From Phallusia mammillata (Eukaryota; Chordata; Ascidiacea; Phlebobranchia; Ascidiidae): a stretch of DNA of 64,000 bases. The stretch spans positions 61,851-125,850 of the forward strand of contig QLIY01000416.1 of NCBI GenBank assembly GCA_003260075.1, read 5' to 3'. The position numbers and the translations under genes are program-made. This document shows positions 1 through 12,395 of this stretch, piece after piece; the stretch's first letter is position 1; each line of letters starts with the position of its first letter. A model generated the notes under the pieces. That model saw nothing but the letters and a program-made list of their open reading frames with translations, did no database searches and was not told where the DNA came from.

Positions 1-141
1 AAAAAAAACATAGTAAAAATATGTGAATTTTTATCATTGTAAGGAATAAAGTTGTCACTGTACACAATTTTTTATCATTGTACACAATAAAGTTGACAAT
101 ATGTCATTTAGTTCACAATGTCATTATCTGTCACTTATTTT

Positions 142-1979
142 TCAAGACTTGTCAACTACAGAGTAGGTAGCTTCATCTTGCGCAAGTTCCACTCCTCTGT
201 GACTTTTTACTGTCCCACGAAAGGTATAAAGAATATTGTCAACCATTCGAGGTTTGTTTACTTCAGTATAAACGTCACCACTCGATGTTGTTGGGGTTTC
301 TTTAGGAAATACAGGACTCTCTGGTTTTTGTGTTTCACTTGCACTCTCATTCTTTAAGTCATTTTTGCCAGCCGCTATATTGTATGTTGAGCTGTAAGCG
401 TTTTCCTGGTCCACAGAGGATAGATTTTGATAACGCGAATCAACATAAGCAACTGCAGGTGATTCGTCAACTCTTGTTGGAGTGTTTTGGAATGGCTTGC
501 GGCGTTGCGTAGTTTTTTGCTTTTTCCACCTGCAGACGTTAATAAACCTTTACATATATTACAAGATCTAATCAATTATACGAATTCCTACCTAACAAAA
601 CATATCACTACCACCACAATAACGAGCAACAAAACTCCGACCGATGCCCCGATTGCTGCAGCGAGTATCGTGGAATTGTCAGAATATGTTCCAGTCGTGC
701 TTTCACCTGGTTTAGAAATTATACTTAGCATATGTAGGTTAAAGTTACGGCTGTTTTGAAATGTTCTTTATTTTCGAAAAATCCCATAAGCCCAGTAAAT
801 TTAAATAAAATGCGAATAGCTTTCTTATTGTGATATTATATTGGAAAAAAGGGAGGTTGGACTAACCTGTTGCCAAAGTAGTAGAAGTCATTGTGCTAAT
901 TTTGCTTGTTGAAACAGTAGTTATAGTGTTTTCTAAAAAAAACGAGTTTAAACCACAAAAGGCTTTCACAAACATCTCATCAATGATAACGACTTTTGAA
1001 ATCGGTATAGCCAACACACAAAAAAGGCTTTGTACACCGTTTACGGTAAAATACGTGTTTTATACAAAAGGCCAGGTTGAGCGAATTTTATTTAAATAAA
1101 GACAGTCGTTGGTTGCAAAAATCGAATCTTCATTTGTAAAAAAAACACCAAAAGTAGCTTTACCTGTTGATTTTGTAGATAACCTGGTCGTGGTGGTTGT
1201 TGCGTGAAAAGGTGAATCTAAAATAAGACTTGGTGTGGTATGTGGTAAAAATATAAATTACCTTTACTTTTTTTAAGTTACCTGTTATGTTCACAATGTA
1301 ATACTTTAATCCGAATCCGAGTTGGTTTGTATCTTGTCCGTCCGAATAGAAATATACTGTCCATCGTGGTTTACTTGACCTTAGCAAAGTAGTGTTTGTG
1401 CAATTTAGTGCGTCTTTCCATTTGTCCAGTTGTTTACTTGAAATGTTTGTGCCATGAATCACGTAACACTCGCCTCCTTGCGTCTCTCCGCACAAATTTA
1501 ATAAATCTGTTTCATTGTGGTCTGCAACATATTCACACATTTCGAATACAGTTTAGATGGTATTTTATTGCACTTACCTTCTGTAAACGTTAGATGGTCT
1601 ACGCATGAGCAATTGTATACGTCTTTGTTTTGACAAAAAAGTTTGTTGTTTCTCTTAATTTGCAAATAGTTGACGTGTATTATCATTAGTTCGTAAGTTA
1701 CATCGATAGCAAACTTCCATTTACACGCTTGGTTAACTGGATAAGTTTTATCTGTTCCGTTTTTTTGTGGGGACCTAATGCTTCCATTCTTTTCTGTTAT
1801 ATATCCGTCTGTTACGTTGCATGTTAGTTGCGTCGCTTTTACATCAGCTGCAAGCACAAGAAATTGCAGTAATTTAAATGTTTGGAAATTACCCATGATA
1901 TGAGTTTGCTAATAATAATAAATTTGATTTAACCTTTCTTACCAATGAGAATAGTCACGGCTGTCAATAGAAACATCAT
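142..1979 (-). CDS. R1: CUB-domain type I membrane receptor with ITIM-like tail
   Basis: Predicted cell-surface receptor, 389 aa from seven exons: 1979-1943, 1847-1578, 1521-1282, 1217-1164, 932-867, 706-592, 529-142 (sum 1170 nt). The signal peptide starts MMFLLTAVTILIA. The CUB domain is shown by GSIRSP, YPVNQACKWKF, CSCVDHLTF, LCGE and VYFYSDGQDTN with GFGLKYY. Two Thr-rich stalk exons follow (ATTTTTRLSTKST, TTVSTSKISTMTSTT). The membrane span is about VGVLLLVIVVVVICFV, then basic RWKKQKTTQRRK. The tail has SRYQNL, which fits the ITIM consensus, plus DVYTEVNKP, VDNILYTF and ATYSVV. Closest relative in the window is R2 in the ectodomain and R4/R5/R12 in the tail. Ligand unknown; splicing is inferred from sites and phase. 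Confidence 0.85.
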
Positions 1980-2165
1980 TTTGAGGTTGCATGTACAACC
2001 AAACTTGTGGACCGACAAAACACTAGAAAAACTAACTGATTTTTCTGCCTAACAACTAAAGCAAGTTGGTTCCTAAAGTTTTCCTTCGGACTATTCGTTG
2101 TAACTTTAAAACTACACGCTGGCTCATGTCGCTAGCCAAACTAATAACTACACATATATTGCTCA

Positions 2166-2447
2166 TCATCTGCGTGACGACATGTTAGGTTTCCAGGTTG
2201 CAGTGAGGTTGTATGAATCAGGTGTAAAATCTAATTGTATAGTGACAGTCTTGGTTCGAATGTAATGTGTCATTGGTTGCGACGTATTGTTTTTATTCCA
2301 CACTTTCATTGACCCTGAAATCCAGTGGCTCTTAACTCGTTTTAGGCTAGTGACCACCATTTGAATCAAATGAATTTTGTAGACCAGCCCATTGTTAAAT
2401 GGGGACAGAGAAAGCATCCACAACAAGCATATTGACTTGAAATACAT
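2166..2447 (-). CDS. possible small secreted peptide ORF, unrecognised
   Basis: A 93-codon ORF between R1 and the debris upstream of it. It begins with a hydrophobic signal-like segment (MYFKSICLLWMLSLSPF), has potential N-glycosylation sites (NNTS, NLT) and no membrane span. I do not recognise the family. It could be a gene, an exon of a gene I could not assemble, or a chance ORF in AT-rich DNA. Confidence 0.25.
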   Translation of the reverse strand: MYFKSICLLWMLSLSPFNNGLVYKIHLIQMVVTSLKRVKSHWISGSMKVWNKNNTSQPMTHYIRTKTVTIQLDFTPDSYNLTATWKPNMSSRR

Positions 2448-2482
2448 TCTTTCAAAACAGAATTCGGAGAAGTTATATCAAA

Positions 2483-2760
2483 CTACTTTACAGCTAACAA
2501 TAAATGTTTTTTGGTGTACGAAACGTTCAATGAATTGTGGCCTATTTGTAATTTTTCACCAAATATAGTTAACGTCCTGTGGACCACCGAAAAAATCATT
2601 ATGGACCACCAGGTGGGGGGGGGGGGCCTAACGATAAATGTTTTTTTGTACGAAACGTTGAATGAACTGTGGCCTATTTGTAATTTTTCACCAAATATAC
2701 TTAACGTCCTGTGGACCACCGAAAAAATCATTATGGACCACCAGGTGGGAACCACTGCTG
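2483..2760. repeat. 125-bp duplication around a 12-G run
   Basis: Two near-identical copies (about 2495-2614 and 2630-2751) flank a G run at 2615-2626. Each includes the sequence gtggaccaccgaaaaaatca. No coding sense is evident. The pattern matches the other homopolymer-spaced duplicates in the window and is probably an assembly join. Confidence 0.6.
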
Positions 2761-2829
2761 CAATCGTTGCAGAACCTATATTATTTTGGGGCGTTTACTG
2801 AGTTTAGGTGAGCAAAGTATTGAAAAATA

Positions 2830-3680
2830 CGGTACAGTTTAAAAAAAAAAATCCAACTCGCATCAGTCGAGTAGTTGTGGATGACTTAGTGTTAAACTTT
2901 GTTAAGTTTTTACAGTATTATTTTTAAATATCATTTCGAAGCAGTTAATTTTTATGAACGCGTTTAAAACCTCAAAACACCATCAATGTTTGTTTTTTTG
3001 TTAACTGTTTTGTTCTGGTGTTTTAGTATCACCGTTTACACCGTTAATATGAGATGCTAAAAATGACGTAATGTTTCGATGCAACACGTACTTAGATGCT
3101 TTAATAATAATAAAACAACTGTTTCTTCCCAAAAAGCAAAACTACAAACCCAACCGGGTTTCTCTTCTTTCTAAGACCAAACAACAATTTTTGTATTTCG
3201 GTTGAAAGAGCCTCTGATTTTGTTGAGTTTCAAGTAACTTAAAGCTTATGCAATCAACACCATCAACTAGGAATGTGCTTATGAACAGCTTTATACACAG
3301 CATATTTTCTAGCGTTTGGTGTGTAATAATATATTTTGTTGGACTGTAAGCACCTGGAGGGGGGGGGGTTTAAAATCCGACTCGCATCAGTCGAGTAGTT
3401 GTGGATGACTTAGTGTTAAACTTAAGTTTTTACAGTATTATTTTTAAATATCATTTCGAAGCAATTTATTTTTTTGAACGCGTTTAAAACCTCAAAACAC
3501 CATCAATGTTTTTTTTTGTTAACTGTTTTGTTCTGGTGTTTTAGTATCACCGTTTACAGGGGGGGGGGCCACCATCAACTAGGAATGTGCTGATGAACAG
3601 CTTTATACACAGCATATTTTCAAGCGTTTGGTGTGTAATAATATATTTTGTTGGACTGTAAGCACCTGGATTCGCACGGT
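2830..3680. repeat. duplicated noncoding block with two G-run joins
   Basis: The block starting near 2848 (atccaactcgcatcagtcga) recurs after the G run at 3359-3368 (atccgactcgcatcagtcga). The block starting near 3257 (aacaccatcaactaggaatg) recurs after the G run at 3559-3568. The copies differ by a few substitutions and small indels, as two alleles would. No gene was found here. Confidence 0.6.
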
Positions 3681-3814
3681 AGCTTGCGCAACAAAATATT
3701 AGTTCATATGTTTTGTCCTAAAATGATAGTGTAATGTAAAGGTTGATAGCCTACTTAAAGTATTATAGGATACTTTGCTTTTTTTATTTGCCTGCAGTTA
3801 CAATAACAATAAAA

Positions 3815-4060
3815 TACCTAACCAGAATCTAAATTGGTTCGTATCGTGACTGTCCGAATAGAAATTACCCGACCATAGTTGTTTACTAGATCAACAAAGT
3901 TGTGCTTTTACAATTAAATTCCTCTGTCCATTTATCTCGTTGTTTTTGTAACATATGGGTGCTATGAAGAAATCAGTTCACTTTAACACTAGTTTTAAAT
4001 AATATACGAAGTTTACTTTATACTTTCCTACCGATTAGAAGAACCAAAATTGTAAATAAA
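3815..4060 (-). pseudogene. relic of an R1/R2-type CUB exon and signal exon
   Basis: On the minus strand about 3960-3820 reads like the second CUB exon of R1 and R2: DKWTEEFNCKSTTLL, then after a frameshift SSKQLW and FYSDSHDTNQF. R1 has DKWKDALNCTNTTLL, SSKPRW and FYSDGQDTNQL. The relic contains stop codons. A hydrophobic stretch ending in a GT donor at about 4060-4030 (FLFTILVLLI) resembles a signal-peptide exon without a clear ATG. This is the decayed remnant of another family member. Confidence 0.65.
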
Positions 4061-4590
4061 AACAAGTTGGTATGTGTTGCAATTAGCTGCTTATCATGTT
4101 ATAATCCTAATATATAATGGTCGAATTGTTTGTTCCTCTTATTTTTTTTTCGACATGAAAACATACAAAAATAAATTGAAAATTGTCTGTTGACGTGATA
4201 TTATTGTACAATAACGTATGTAAACAATAGTGATGGTATCTGTGTTGTTGACATAGGTTTCATCAGGGGGGGGGGGTATACGAAGTTTACTTTATACTTT
4301 CCTACCGATTAGAAAAACCAAAATTGTAAATAAAAACATCAGTTTTCTTTTGCAGAATTTGTCGGAAACGCACTATGTAAAAAACAAGTTGGTATGTGTT
4401 GCAATTAGCTGCTTATCATGTTATTATCCTAATATATAATGGTCGAATTGTTTGTTCCTCTTATTTTTTCTTCGACATGAAAACATACAAAAGTAAATTG
4501 AAAATTGTCTGTTGACGTGATAATATTGTACAATAACGCATGTAAAAAATAGTGATGGTATCTGTGTTGTTGACATAGGTTTCATCACTA
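4020..4590. repeat. duplicated block around an 11-G run, with a signal-exon copy
   Basis: Sequence near 4012-4265 recurs at 4277-4590 after a G run at 4266-4276. The second copy keeps an ATG in its signal-like exon (about 4338-4301, MFLFTILVFLI followed by a GT donor). The first copy lacks it. The two are probably alleles or duplicates of the same pseudogene end. Confidence 0.55.
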
Positions 4591-4628
4591 AAAGTTTTAA
4601 ACTAGAGGGTGACATTCTTTAGTTGTGA

Positions 4629-6609
4629 TTACTCGATTTCCACGTAGTCGCATTTCTGAACTGTCATTGGAATTTCGTAAAATGCGTTGTGTGAGGCGGC
4701 GTCAGGTTTAGGTTGTTTGTTGATGTTCCTTGCAACGTTTGCAGAACTACATGCGGGACTTGGTACAACGTATTCTGCTGCAACGTTGGCCATGTTGGAG
4801 TTAACGTATGTAACTTCTGTTGGATTACTCGTAACCTTAGATGAAGCGTCAATCTGTTGTTTTCGTCTGTAAAACAAAAGTCACAAAGTTTTATTTTACT
4901 TTCTTTGCCACAGCAAATTTTTAGGCTTTATGCATTAATCGTTGTGAGAATTGGGTCACTTATGATCAAATACGTATTGGGTTCGTAAACGTAAGCCTAC
5001 CTCAAACAACACAGAATCAGGATAATCAGCAGCATTAGCAGTATTCCACCCGATGTCCCAGCAGCAACAGCAATGATAGAAATTGAGTTATTAGCATCAT
5101 GTTCTGGAACCGAGAAAAAATGCCCAGGAATTTTTTATATATGTATGATTTTGGTTAAGTTTGAGAAAGTACTCGTCGCAATTTATATTCTGTGTATTTT
5201 AACGCGGTATGTAACAGCGGGATTATTTTTATAATCCCAAACATTTCATTACCTGTTGTGAGTGTTGTATTGGTCGTCGAGGAAGTTGTTGTGTAATTAG
5301 CTGTCTCTGAGATAAATAGAATAGTAAAATGGTTATAATTTGGTTATATACACTTGTGTCATTGTTTGTGTTACAGTAAATTTTTACCAACAATTTTGTT
5401 TGAAAGACGATGTTGTGTCGGTACTTGGTGTAACTTCTAATAAAAAGATTTTAAAATTCGATTGATATTTTATGATTGATACTTTAAAATTCGATCGTAT
5501 TTTATGATTGATACTTTATTTAATGCTTTTACATTTTACCTACAATAACCTAAAGCATACAGCCTCCGCATAAATACGTAGACAAAATTATTAATAAGTT
5601 TATGAAAGTGTTTGAGTGTTTATTGTCAGTCTTTGGGATGATGAAGTTGGTAGAGAAAAATTGTTGCCGAAATGACAGTACAAGTGAAAAATTTGTTGGA
5701 ATTCAAAGTATCTGCCCTTTGAAAACACCAATACGCATAATCACCTGTTGACGATTTTGTAGGCAATGACTTTGTTGCAGTTGTAGCTTGAAACATATTA
5801 GGGGCAAAATCTACGCAAAATATTTTAGTGTGGTAATATATCACAATTTGGCTTTTTTTTGGTTACCTTCAGTTACATTAACAATATAATACTTTAAACC
5901 GAATCCAAGTTGATTTGTATCTTGTCCGTCCGAATAGAAATATACTGCCCATGGTTGTTTACTTGACCTTAGCGAAGTGGTTTTTGTGCAATTTACTCCT
6001 TCTTTCCATTTGTCCAGTTGTTTACTTGAAATGTTTGTGCGATGAATCACGTAACACTCGCCTCCTTTCGTCTCTCCGCACAAATTTAATAAATCTGTTT
6101 GATATTGAGCGGGGCCTGCAACTTTAAACATTCTAATATAGTTTAAATACATCTTAGATTGTATTTTATTGCACTTACCTTCCCTAAACGTTAGATGGTC
6201 TGCACATGAGCAATTGCTTATGTATTTGTTTTGACAAAAATCATTTTTGTCCTGATGAATTTGCAAAAAGTTGATGTGTATTATCATTAGTTCGTGAGTT
6301 ACATCGATAGCAAAGTTCCATGTACACGCTTGGTTAACTGGATAAGTTTGATCTGTTTTGTTCTTTTGTGGGGAACTAATGCTTCCATTCTTTTCAGTTA
6401 TGTCTCCGTATTTTATGTTGCATGTTAATTGCGTCGCTTTTACATCAGCTGCAAGCATAAAATAGGTATCGCCGATTTTAGGCATTTGTATGTTACTCGA
6501 GATTCAAAATGCATTGATTATTTAAATATAATATACAGTGTTGGCTTAAAGCATCCTTACCGACAAGAAGAATCATGACTGTCAGTACAAAAATCATTGT
6601 GCCCTTCAT
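4629..6609 (-). CDS. R2: CUB-domain membrane receptor, YEIP-type tail
   Basis: Exons 6609-6561, 6448-6179, 6115-5867, 5810-5745, 5306-5253, 5103-5001, 4866-4629 sum to 1029 nt (342 aa). Signal MKGTMIFVLTVMILLV. The CUB is very close to R1 (YPVNQACTWNF, CSCADHLTF, LCGETKGGECYVIH, VYFYSDGQDTN). The stalk is Thr/Ser-rich (TTTSSTTNTTLTT). The span is about GGILLMLLIILILCCL followed by RRKQQ. The tail has EVTYVNSN, AEYVVP, NAFYEIPM and ends CDYVEIE. A further stalk-like exon at about 5443-5395 (VTPSTDTTSSFKQN) would end in the wrong phase and create a stop if used, so I leave it out; it is either skipped or defective. The tail nearly matches R3. Confidence 0.85.
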
Positions 6610-7998
6610 AGAAAACGAAGTTGTCTGATTAACGAAGTACCTATAAAAACCAACTAACATTTGCTATCTTGCGAATAAAGAAGTCGGTAGTATGTATTAC
6701 TTTTATAATGAATTTACATGTATACAATCTGTAGGTTAACACCTTGCTCACTGTCTACATGTATTTAAGCATGATACTAGCTGCTCAAACCACAAGGCGC
6801 TTATTGACGAAGTGTTCTATTTTCTCGTTGAAGTATGACTCAATTAATCAGAGCTAACACCTAATTGGAATGATACACCTACCTCGAAAGCAATGTGTCA
6901 TCCTATTAGATGCATACATTGTGCTTGCATCATTGACTTATTTGATTTTTGCACTACAAAAAAACCTCAAAATCGAAAGTGGTGTTAGTGTAAATTTGTT
7001 TAACTTTTAGAGCGAAAATACGAAACAAGGAACGCATATGTTGTAAACTTTGTACCTTTGTTATATTATCACTACTCGTGAGTCATTTGTTTTGCAAATA
7101 ACTTTTTTTAAAAACGCATTTTTTGTTGTTGTGGCTATCATCAGTCTCCACAGTTGTGGAAAGTCTCAATAAGCGTTGTTGTGTCAGGCTTCGTCAGATG
7201 AATGTCGTTTGGTAATCTTCCTTCCAACGTTATTATTGTAACGTGAATATTCAAATAACTTAAAAGTTACAAGAGACGTAGTCGGGGGTTGTGGTTTAAT
7301 TTATTCAACTCTCAAAGCAACCGTCAGATACTAATAGCGTTCATAAATAGTCTGCAAAATAAATTATTCTTAGAACGGCCACAAAACTTCCTTTTACCAT
7401 TCTTCCTTACCATCTTAAGCTGACAAAAATCTATAGCTTTGGGCGGTACATTTTTTATGGTTATAGTTTTGTTGTTGGTTTTTCGCGCTCGCACATTCCT
7501 GTGCATTTGGAACGTCTGCTAACACTGACGTTTGGGAGACCATAATGCACTTTATTGTCCTAAATGTGTATATAAATATTACTTGACGGGTGGTACTAAA
7601 TTCCGCATGGTAACTTTTGGTAACATAGGGTATCATTCGGTGTTTTAATATCACCGTATACAGTTTGCAGCGTTATTTTGAAATGCTAAAATGGCGTTTG
7701 AAGCTTGCAAAGATATTCTTTTGTCAATAACTTTTATTAGCTTTGCATCGGTTTAGGAACTTAAGTATCAGTAATGTTTTCTTGTTTATGTTGTTTGGAT
7801 AGGTAAACGCTTCGACATGAAATAAAGTCAAAGATAAACTGAAAATTCTCGCTTTTTGCGTTTGTTTTATTGTCTGTTAATGTGAAAAACATTGTAATAT
7901 TGTACAATTACACATGTAAAAATGTGGTGATAGCCTTGTTGTTGATATAGGGTTCATCACCCAAAAGTTCAAATTAGAGTGACATTCTTCAGTTGTGA
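6610..7998. other. intergenic, no gene seen
   Basis: About 1.4 kb between the R2 start and the R3 stop. It is AT-rich with only short ORFs (7324-7506, 7415-7654) that show no domain, signal or splice context. The R3-proximal part resembles the 3' flank of R2 (for example the phrase following a GT-rich stretch near 7930). Confidence 0.5.
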
Positions 7999-9218
7999 TT
8001 ACTCGATTTCCATGTAGTTGCATTTCTGAACAGGCATTGGTATTTCGTAAAATGCGTTGTGTGAGGCGGCGCCAGGTGTAGGTTGTGTGTTGATATTTCT
8101 TGCAACGTTTGCAGAACTACATGTGGGCTGTGGTACAACGTATTCTGCGACGGCGTTTGCCATGTTTGAGTTAACGTACGTAACTTCTTTTGGATTACTC
8201 GTACCCTTAGAGGGAGAGACAATCTGTTGTTTTCGTCTGTAAAACAATGATCACAATTTTTTATTTTACCTTTTTCGCCACAGCAAATTTACAGGCCTTA
8301 GCCATTATTCGTTGTAAGAATTGGGTAATTATGATCAAATGCGTATGGGATTCGTAAACGTAAGCCTACCTCAAACAACACAGAATCAGGATAATCAGCA
8401 GCATTAGTATTGCAGCCGATGTCCCAGCAGCAGCAGCAGCAGTGATAGAAATTGAGTTATGAGCATCTGGTCCTGGAACCGAGACAAAAATATCCCCAAA
8501 ACTTTTATTTATATGTATTATTTTAGGTACGTTTGAGAAAATACTCGTCAAAAGTTTAAGAAAATGCTCGTCAAAACTCTGTGTATTTTAAGGCGAATTG
8601 TAACAACGGAATTAGTTTTATGGTCCTAAAAATGTCATTACCTGTTGTGAGTCTTGTTCTGGTCGTCGAGGAAATTGTTGTGTAATTAGCTTTCCCTGAG
8701 ACAAATAGAAAAGTAAACTGGTTGTAATTTACACTTGTGTCATTGCTGGTGTTACAGTGGTGGTGTTCACCTTTTTGTTTGAAAGTCGACGTAGTTTCGG
8801 TGTTTCGGTGTTTGGTGTACGGACAGTATAAACAGTTATACTTATAGCACAGGGTTTTACACAACGTTTATTGACGTTGAATTTTACCAGCCTTTTTAAC
8901 CCACTTTTAAGGGAAGGATACAAAATAAATTGCCATAAGATCAGTGTAAAAGTTTACTATCCTTTTACTATAATAATAAATGCAAGTATTTGACTGCTTC
9001 AAAAATTTCTAACATGAAAAACTTCCTCAAAAAATAGATAAGCACGTGATTTAAAAAAGTGCAGTTGAAATCCAGCCTGGTTGTTTGTAGAACTCGAATA
9101 AAACTTGATGTCATATATGGATAAACTTGTTTTTAACTGCGACATCGTACTGCAACGGTAATAATTTTTATGGGTCCCCTTCCCTGAAGGGGACACATAT
9201 TGATTTTACTCGATTTAT

Positions 9219-9270
9219 TTGTTTTTTTTTTCTTTTTTTCTTTTTTTTTCTTTTTTTTTCTTGTTTTTTT
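9219..9270. repeat. T-rich low-complexity tract
   Basis: T runs punctuated by single C or G near the start of the insertion in R3. The ORF in this stretch is compositional only. Confidence 0.85.
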
Positions 9271-9415
9271 TTCTGCCCAAAGTTTGTCCACCTCGTTTTG
9301 CCTTGAAATGTTTGATGGATTTGGATGAAATTTTCACAGATGGTAGATATAGTTATGTAGATGTGCCATTTGTTTTGTTTGACTCGATAGCCCCAGTGTT
9401 TACCCCACTAGCCCC

Positions 9416-10440
9416 CTAAAATGGGTAAATTTTGAACAATGTCCGAATTGGATGAAATTTGGACAGTTTGTTCATTGTGCCATTTTAGGGCATCGTTTGT
9501 TGTGTTTTACCCTGTAGCCCCAATATTTACCCCACTAGCCCCCTAAAATGGGTGATTTTTTAAACAATGTCCGAATTGGATGAAATTTGGACAGTTTGTT
9601 CATTGTGCCATTTTAGGGCATCGTTTGTTGTGTTTTACCCTGTAGCCCCAATATTTACCCCACTAGCCCCCTAAAATGGGTGATTTTTTAAACAATGTCC
9701 GAATTGGATGAAATTTGGACAGTTTGTTCATTGTGCCATTTTAGGGCATCGTTTGTTGTGTTTTACCCTGTAGCCCCAATATTTACCCCACTAGCCCCCT
9801 AAAATGGGTGATTTTTTAAACAATGTCCGAATTGGATGAAATTTGGACAGTTTGTTCATTGTGCCATTTTAGGGCATCGTTTGTTGTGTTTTACCCTGTA
9901 GCCCCAATATTTACCCCACTAGCCCCCTAAAATGGGTGATTTTTTAAACAATGTCCGAATTGGATGAAATTTGGACAGTTTGTTCATTGTGCCATTTTAG
10001 GGCATCGTTTGTTGTGTTTTACCCTGTAGCCCCAATATTTACCCCACTAGCCCCCTAAAATGGGTGATTTTTTAAACAATGTCCGAATTGGATGAAATTT
10101 GGACAGTTTGTTCATTGTGCCATTTTAGGGCATCGTTTGTTGTGTTTTACCCTGTAGCCCCAATATTTACCCCACTAGACCCCTAAAATGGGTGATTTTT
10201 TAAACAATGTCCGATTTGGATGAAATTTGGACAGTTTGTTCATTGTGCTTTTTTAGGGCATCGTTTGTTGTGTTTTACACTGTAGCCCCAATATTTACCC
10301 CAGTAGACCCCTAAAATGGGTGATTTTTTTAAACAATGGCCGATTCGGATGAAATTTGGACAGTTTCTTCATTATGCCATTTTAGGGCGTCGATTATTGT
10401 GTTTCACCATGTAGCCCAATATTTACTGCTTAAGCCACCT
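9416..10440. repeat. 128-bp tandem repeat array, about 8 units
   Basis: The phrase ctaaaatggg recurs at 9416, 9543, 9671, 9799, 9927, 10055, 10183 and 10311, giving a period of 127-128 bp. Central units are almost identical. The first unit and those after about 10200 carry increasing substitutions, and sequence to about 10720 looks like further decayed units. Homogeneous centre and diverged edges are typical of an array kept uniform by unequal exchange. Confidence 0.95.
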
Positions 10441-11526
10441 ATTTTTTAAAAAACGTCCGATTTGGATGAATTTTTGATAGTTTTATGAATTTGGCATTTG
10501 TAGCTGTCGAATATTGTGTTTCACCCTGCAGCCCTATTATTTACCCTACCAACCCCCCAAAATGTGTGAATTAATCAACAATACATTTTGACAGTTTGTA
10601 TAATATGCCATTTTGAGATGTCAGTGTTTTATGCTATTTAGGCACACAAACTTATAACAATGTCTCAATTGCATGAGATTTAGACAGTTTGTACTTTACA
10701 TAACTTTTTTTTTAGGAACACTACCAATCACTGTGTTTGACTTTATAGCACCGTTTCTTATGGTTGTCTGTTTACAACTTTGCGGTTTTGGGGACCCATG
10801 AGTTTCTGCCTGCAGAAACAAATCAAGATTATAAAAAATGTTGGCTAATATAGGACCCAATATAAATAAATATAGAGAATATATTACAGTTTGCAGAATA
10901 GGTTGTAGTGTATATGCTATAGTAAAATGTGCTAAGCCACCCTTCTAGTTCCATTTTGTTTGATTCTGTGGACTGTTTGGTGATCCCAACACAAAGCATG
11001 TTGTGTTTTTTGTTTTTCCACACATGTACAGTCGGTTTTCCTGGTCGTCTAAATACATCGTGTCACGAAAAAGATGTACAAACATTGTTTTAATAAACTT
11101 GGAAACTTACCGCCAAGTATAGTTAGGTAATCTTCGCATTTACAATGGTCCAAACTTCCAATGCAAAACTGATTTTTCTTATCTTTAACGATTTCCAAAT
11201 AGGTTATCACAATGATCAAAACTTGCTTATCGGGGCTCATTGGAAATTTCCATGTACACGATTGATTAGCAGGGTACGTTTTGTTATAACGAAAGTCAAA
11301 GCCAGGTGAGGTAATTGTTCCATATGTGCTGTTACCTACATCTACACTCACATTGCAATTTTGACTGTTTGTTACACCTGAACAAACAAAACAAATTTGC
11401 ATAAAAACATCCCGATTTTCAATCATAGAAATGCTTACTTGTAAGAAGTCCCATAATCAAGAACCCTTTTAGGTGAACTTTGTTTTCCGGAACAAAAAGT
11501 CTCCAAATTTTGTCCACGATCGTCAT

Positions 11527-12395
11527 AGCTTCTGTGATATTTTTTTGCAATAGCTCGAACAACTAATTCCTGTTATTGGTCATTGCTGAATTGCCTCCAA
11601 AACTTCAGTAATTATGAGAAGTAGGCGTTTCGGGATGACAGTATTTGCAGCTTCTGCAAATTGTCTAAACTATTTTTGATTGTAGATATTTCTGTAAACG
11701 ACTAGGGTCGAACTAATTTAGTCTGTTTAATTTCCCACTATTTTTCGTCACAACTGCTTTTAACCTACTGATAGCTAACTGCTAAAACATTTATACGGAA
11801 ATAACGCGTAACTGCAGACAGTTCTGTGTAAGGGTCAACTTCCGAACAATTCATAGAAAGAAAAGCCTTAAAATTTGCCAAACCGCTTCATGGAAAATGA
11901 GTTGGTAAACACATGATTATTCTCCTAATGTCACAGAAAAATTGCTCTGTTGATTTTTTCATGTTGCAACACATCACACATTCCAATCTTATGAACCGCT
12001 GAATAAAAAGTACGAAGTTAACACAAATCGTTGTGAACAACGAGTGTTTTGTATGTCAAGTAGGACAACATTTTTTTCTAAATGCAAGAAACATTTGAGA
12101 AAAAGTTAATCTCGCGCTTACTTCCTTGGTGATTTATGTCATTACTGTCTTGTGTGGACGTCGCGTGCGAAGATACAATTTGATATTAAATTTTGTCACT
12201 GAAGAGGACATTTGTGAAGCGATGGCCAGCCGCAATTAAAATAAAACAGTTGAATTGATGATCATGAAAAAATCGTGCACATATTCATTGCTTGGATTTG
12301 CTCTGAATTCCGAATTGTCTGCCCGGTTTGATATCTCACATCTTGTAGTCCTGACATTATTTGAATCAGGCTATTCGTTTTTGTATCTCGTGTTC
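11527..12395. other. intergenic, no gene seen
   Basis: Upstream region of R3 and downstream flank of R4. It resembles the upstream regions of R5 (17.05-17.65 kb) and R12 (38.25-38.9 kb), for example around aactgcagacagttctgtgt at 11811, so it may hold shared promoter sequence. No ORF with support. Confidence 0.5.

Larger units (their letters stand above)
9169..10952. mobile_element. insertion splitting the R3 CUB exon
   Basis: Comparison with the intact exons of R5 and R12 places foreign DNA between about 9170 and 10952. It starts atgggtcccc and the inverted form ggggacccat occurs at 10790-10799, so 9169 to about 10799 may be one element with 10-bp inverted ends. A further 150 bp follows before the exon resumes. 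No transposase ORF is visible. The element class is unknown. Confidence 0.5.
7999..11526 (-). pseudogene. R3: CUB receptor with second CUB exon split by an insertion
   Basis: Leader exon 11526-11439 (MTIVDKIWRLFV, hydrophobic end) and first CUB exon 11377-11111 (ITSPGF, YPANQSCTWKF, CKCEDYLTIL) are intact. The second CUB exon begins at 11048 (DDQENRLYMCGK), runs to about NQTK near 10953, then resumes at about 9170 (KNYYRCSTM, YDIKFYSSSTNNQAGF) and ends near 9046. Between lie about 1.78 kb of repeat sequence with an early stop. Stalk 8695-8642, span 8472-8370 (LMLLIILILCCL) and tail 8236-7999 (NAFYEIPM, CNYMEIE) are intact and close to R2. A stalk segment near 8845-8796 lacks a clear acceptor. 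The ectodomain is of the R5/R12 type but the tail is of the R2 type, so this is a mosaic. Probably non-functional unless the CUB exon is skipped. Confidence 0.75.

Noticed and set aside
9416..10440. Regular repeats considered as a CRISPR array
   Set aside because: Units are 128 bp and identical throughout with no unique spacers; the setting is a eukaryotic genome.
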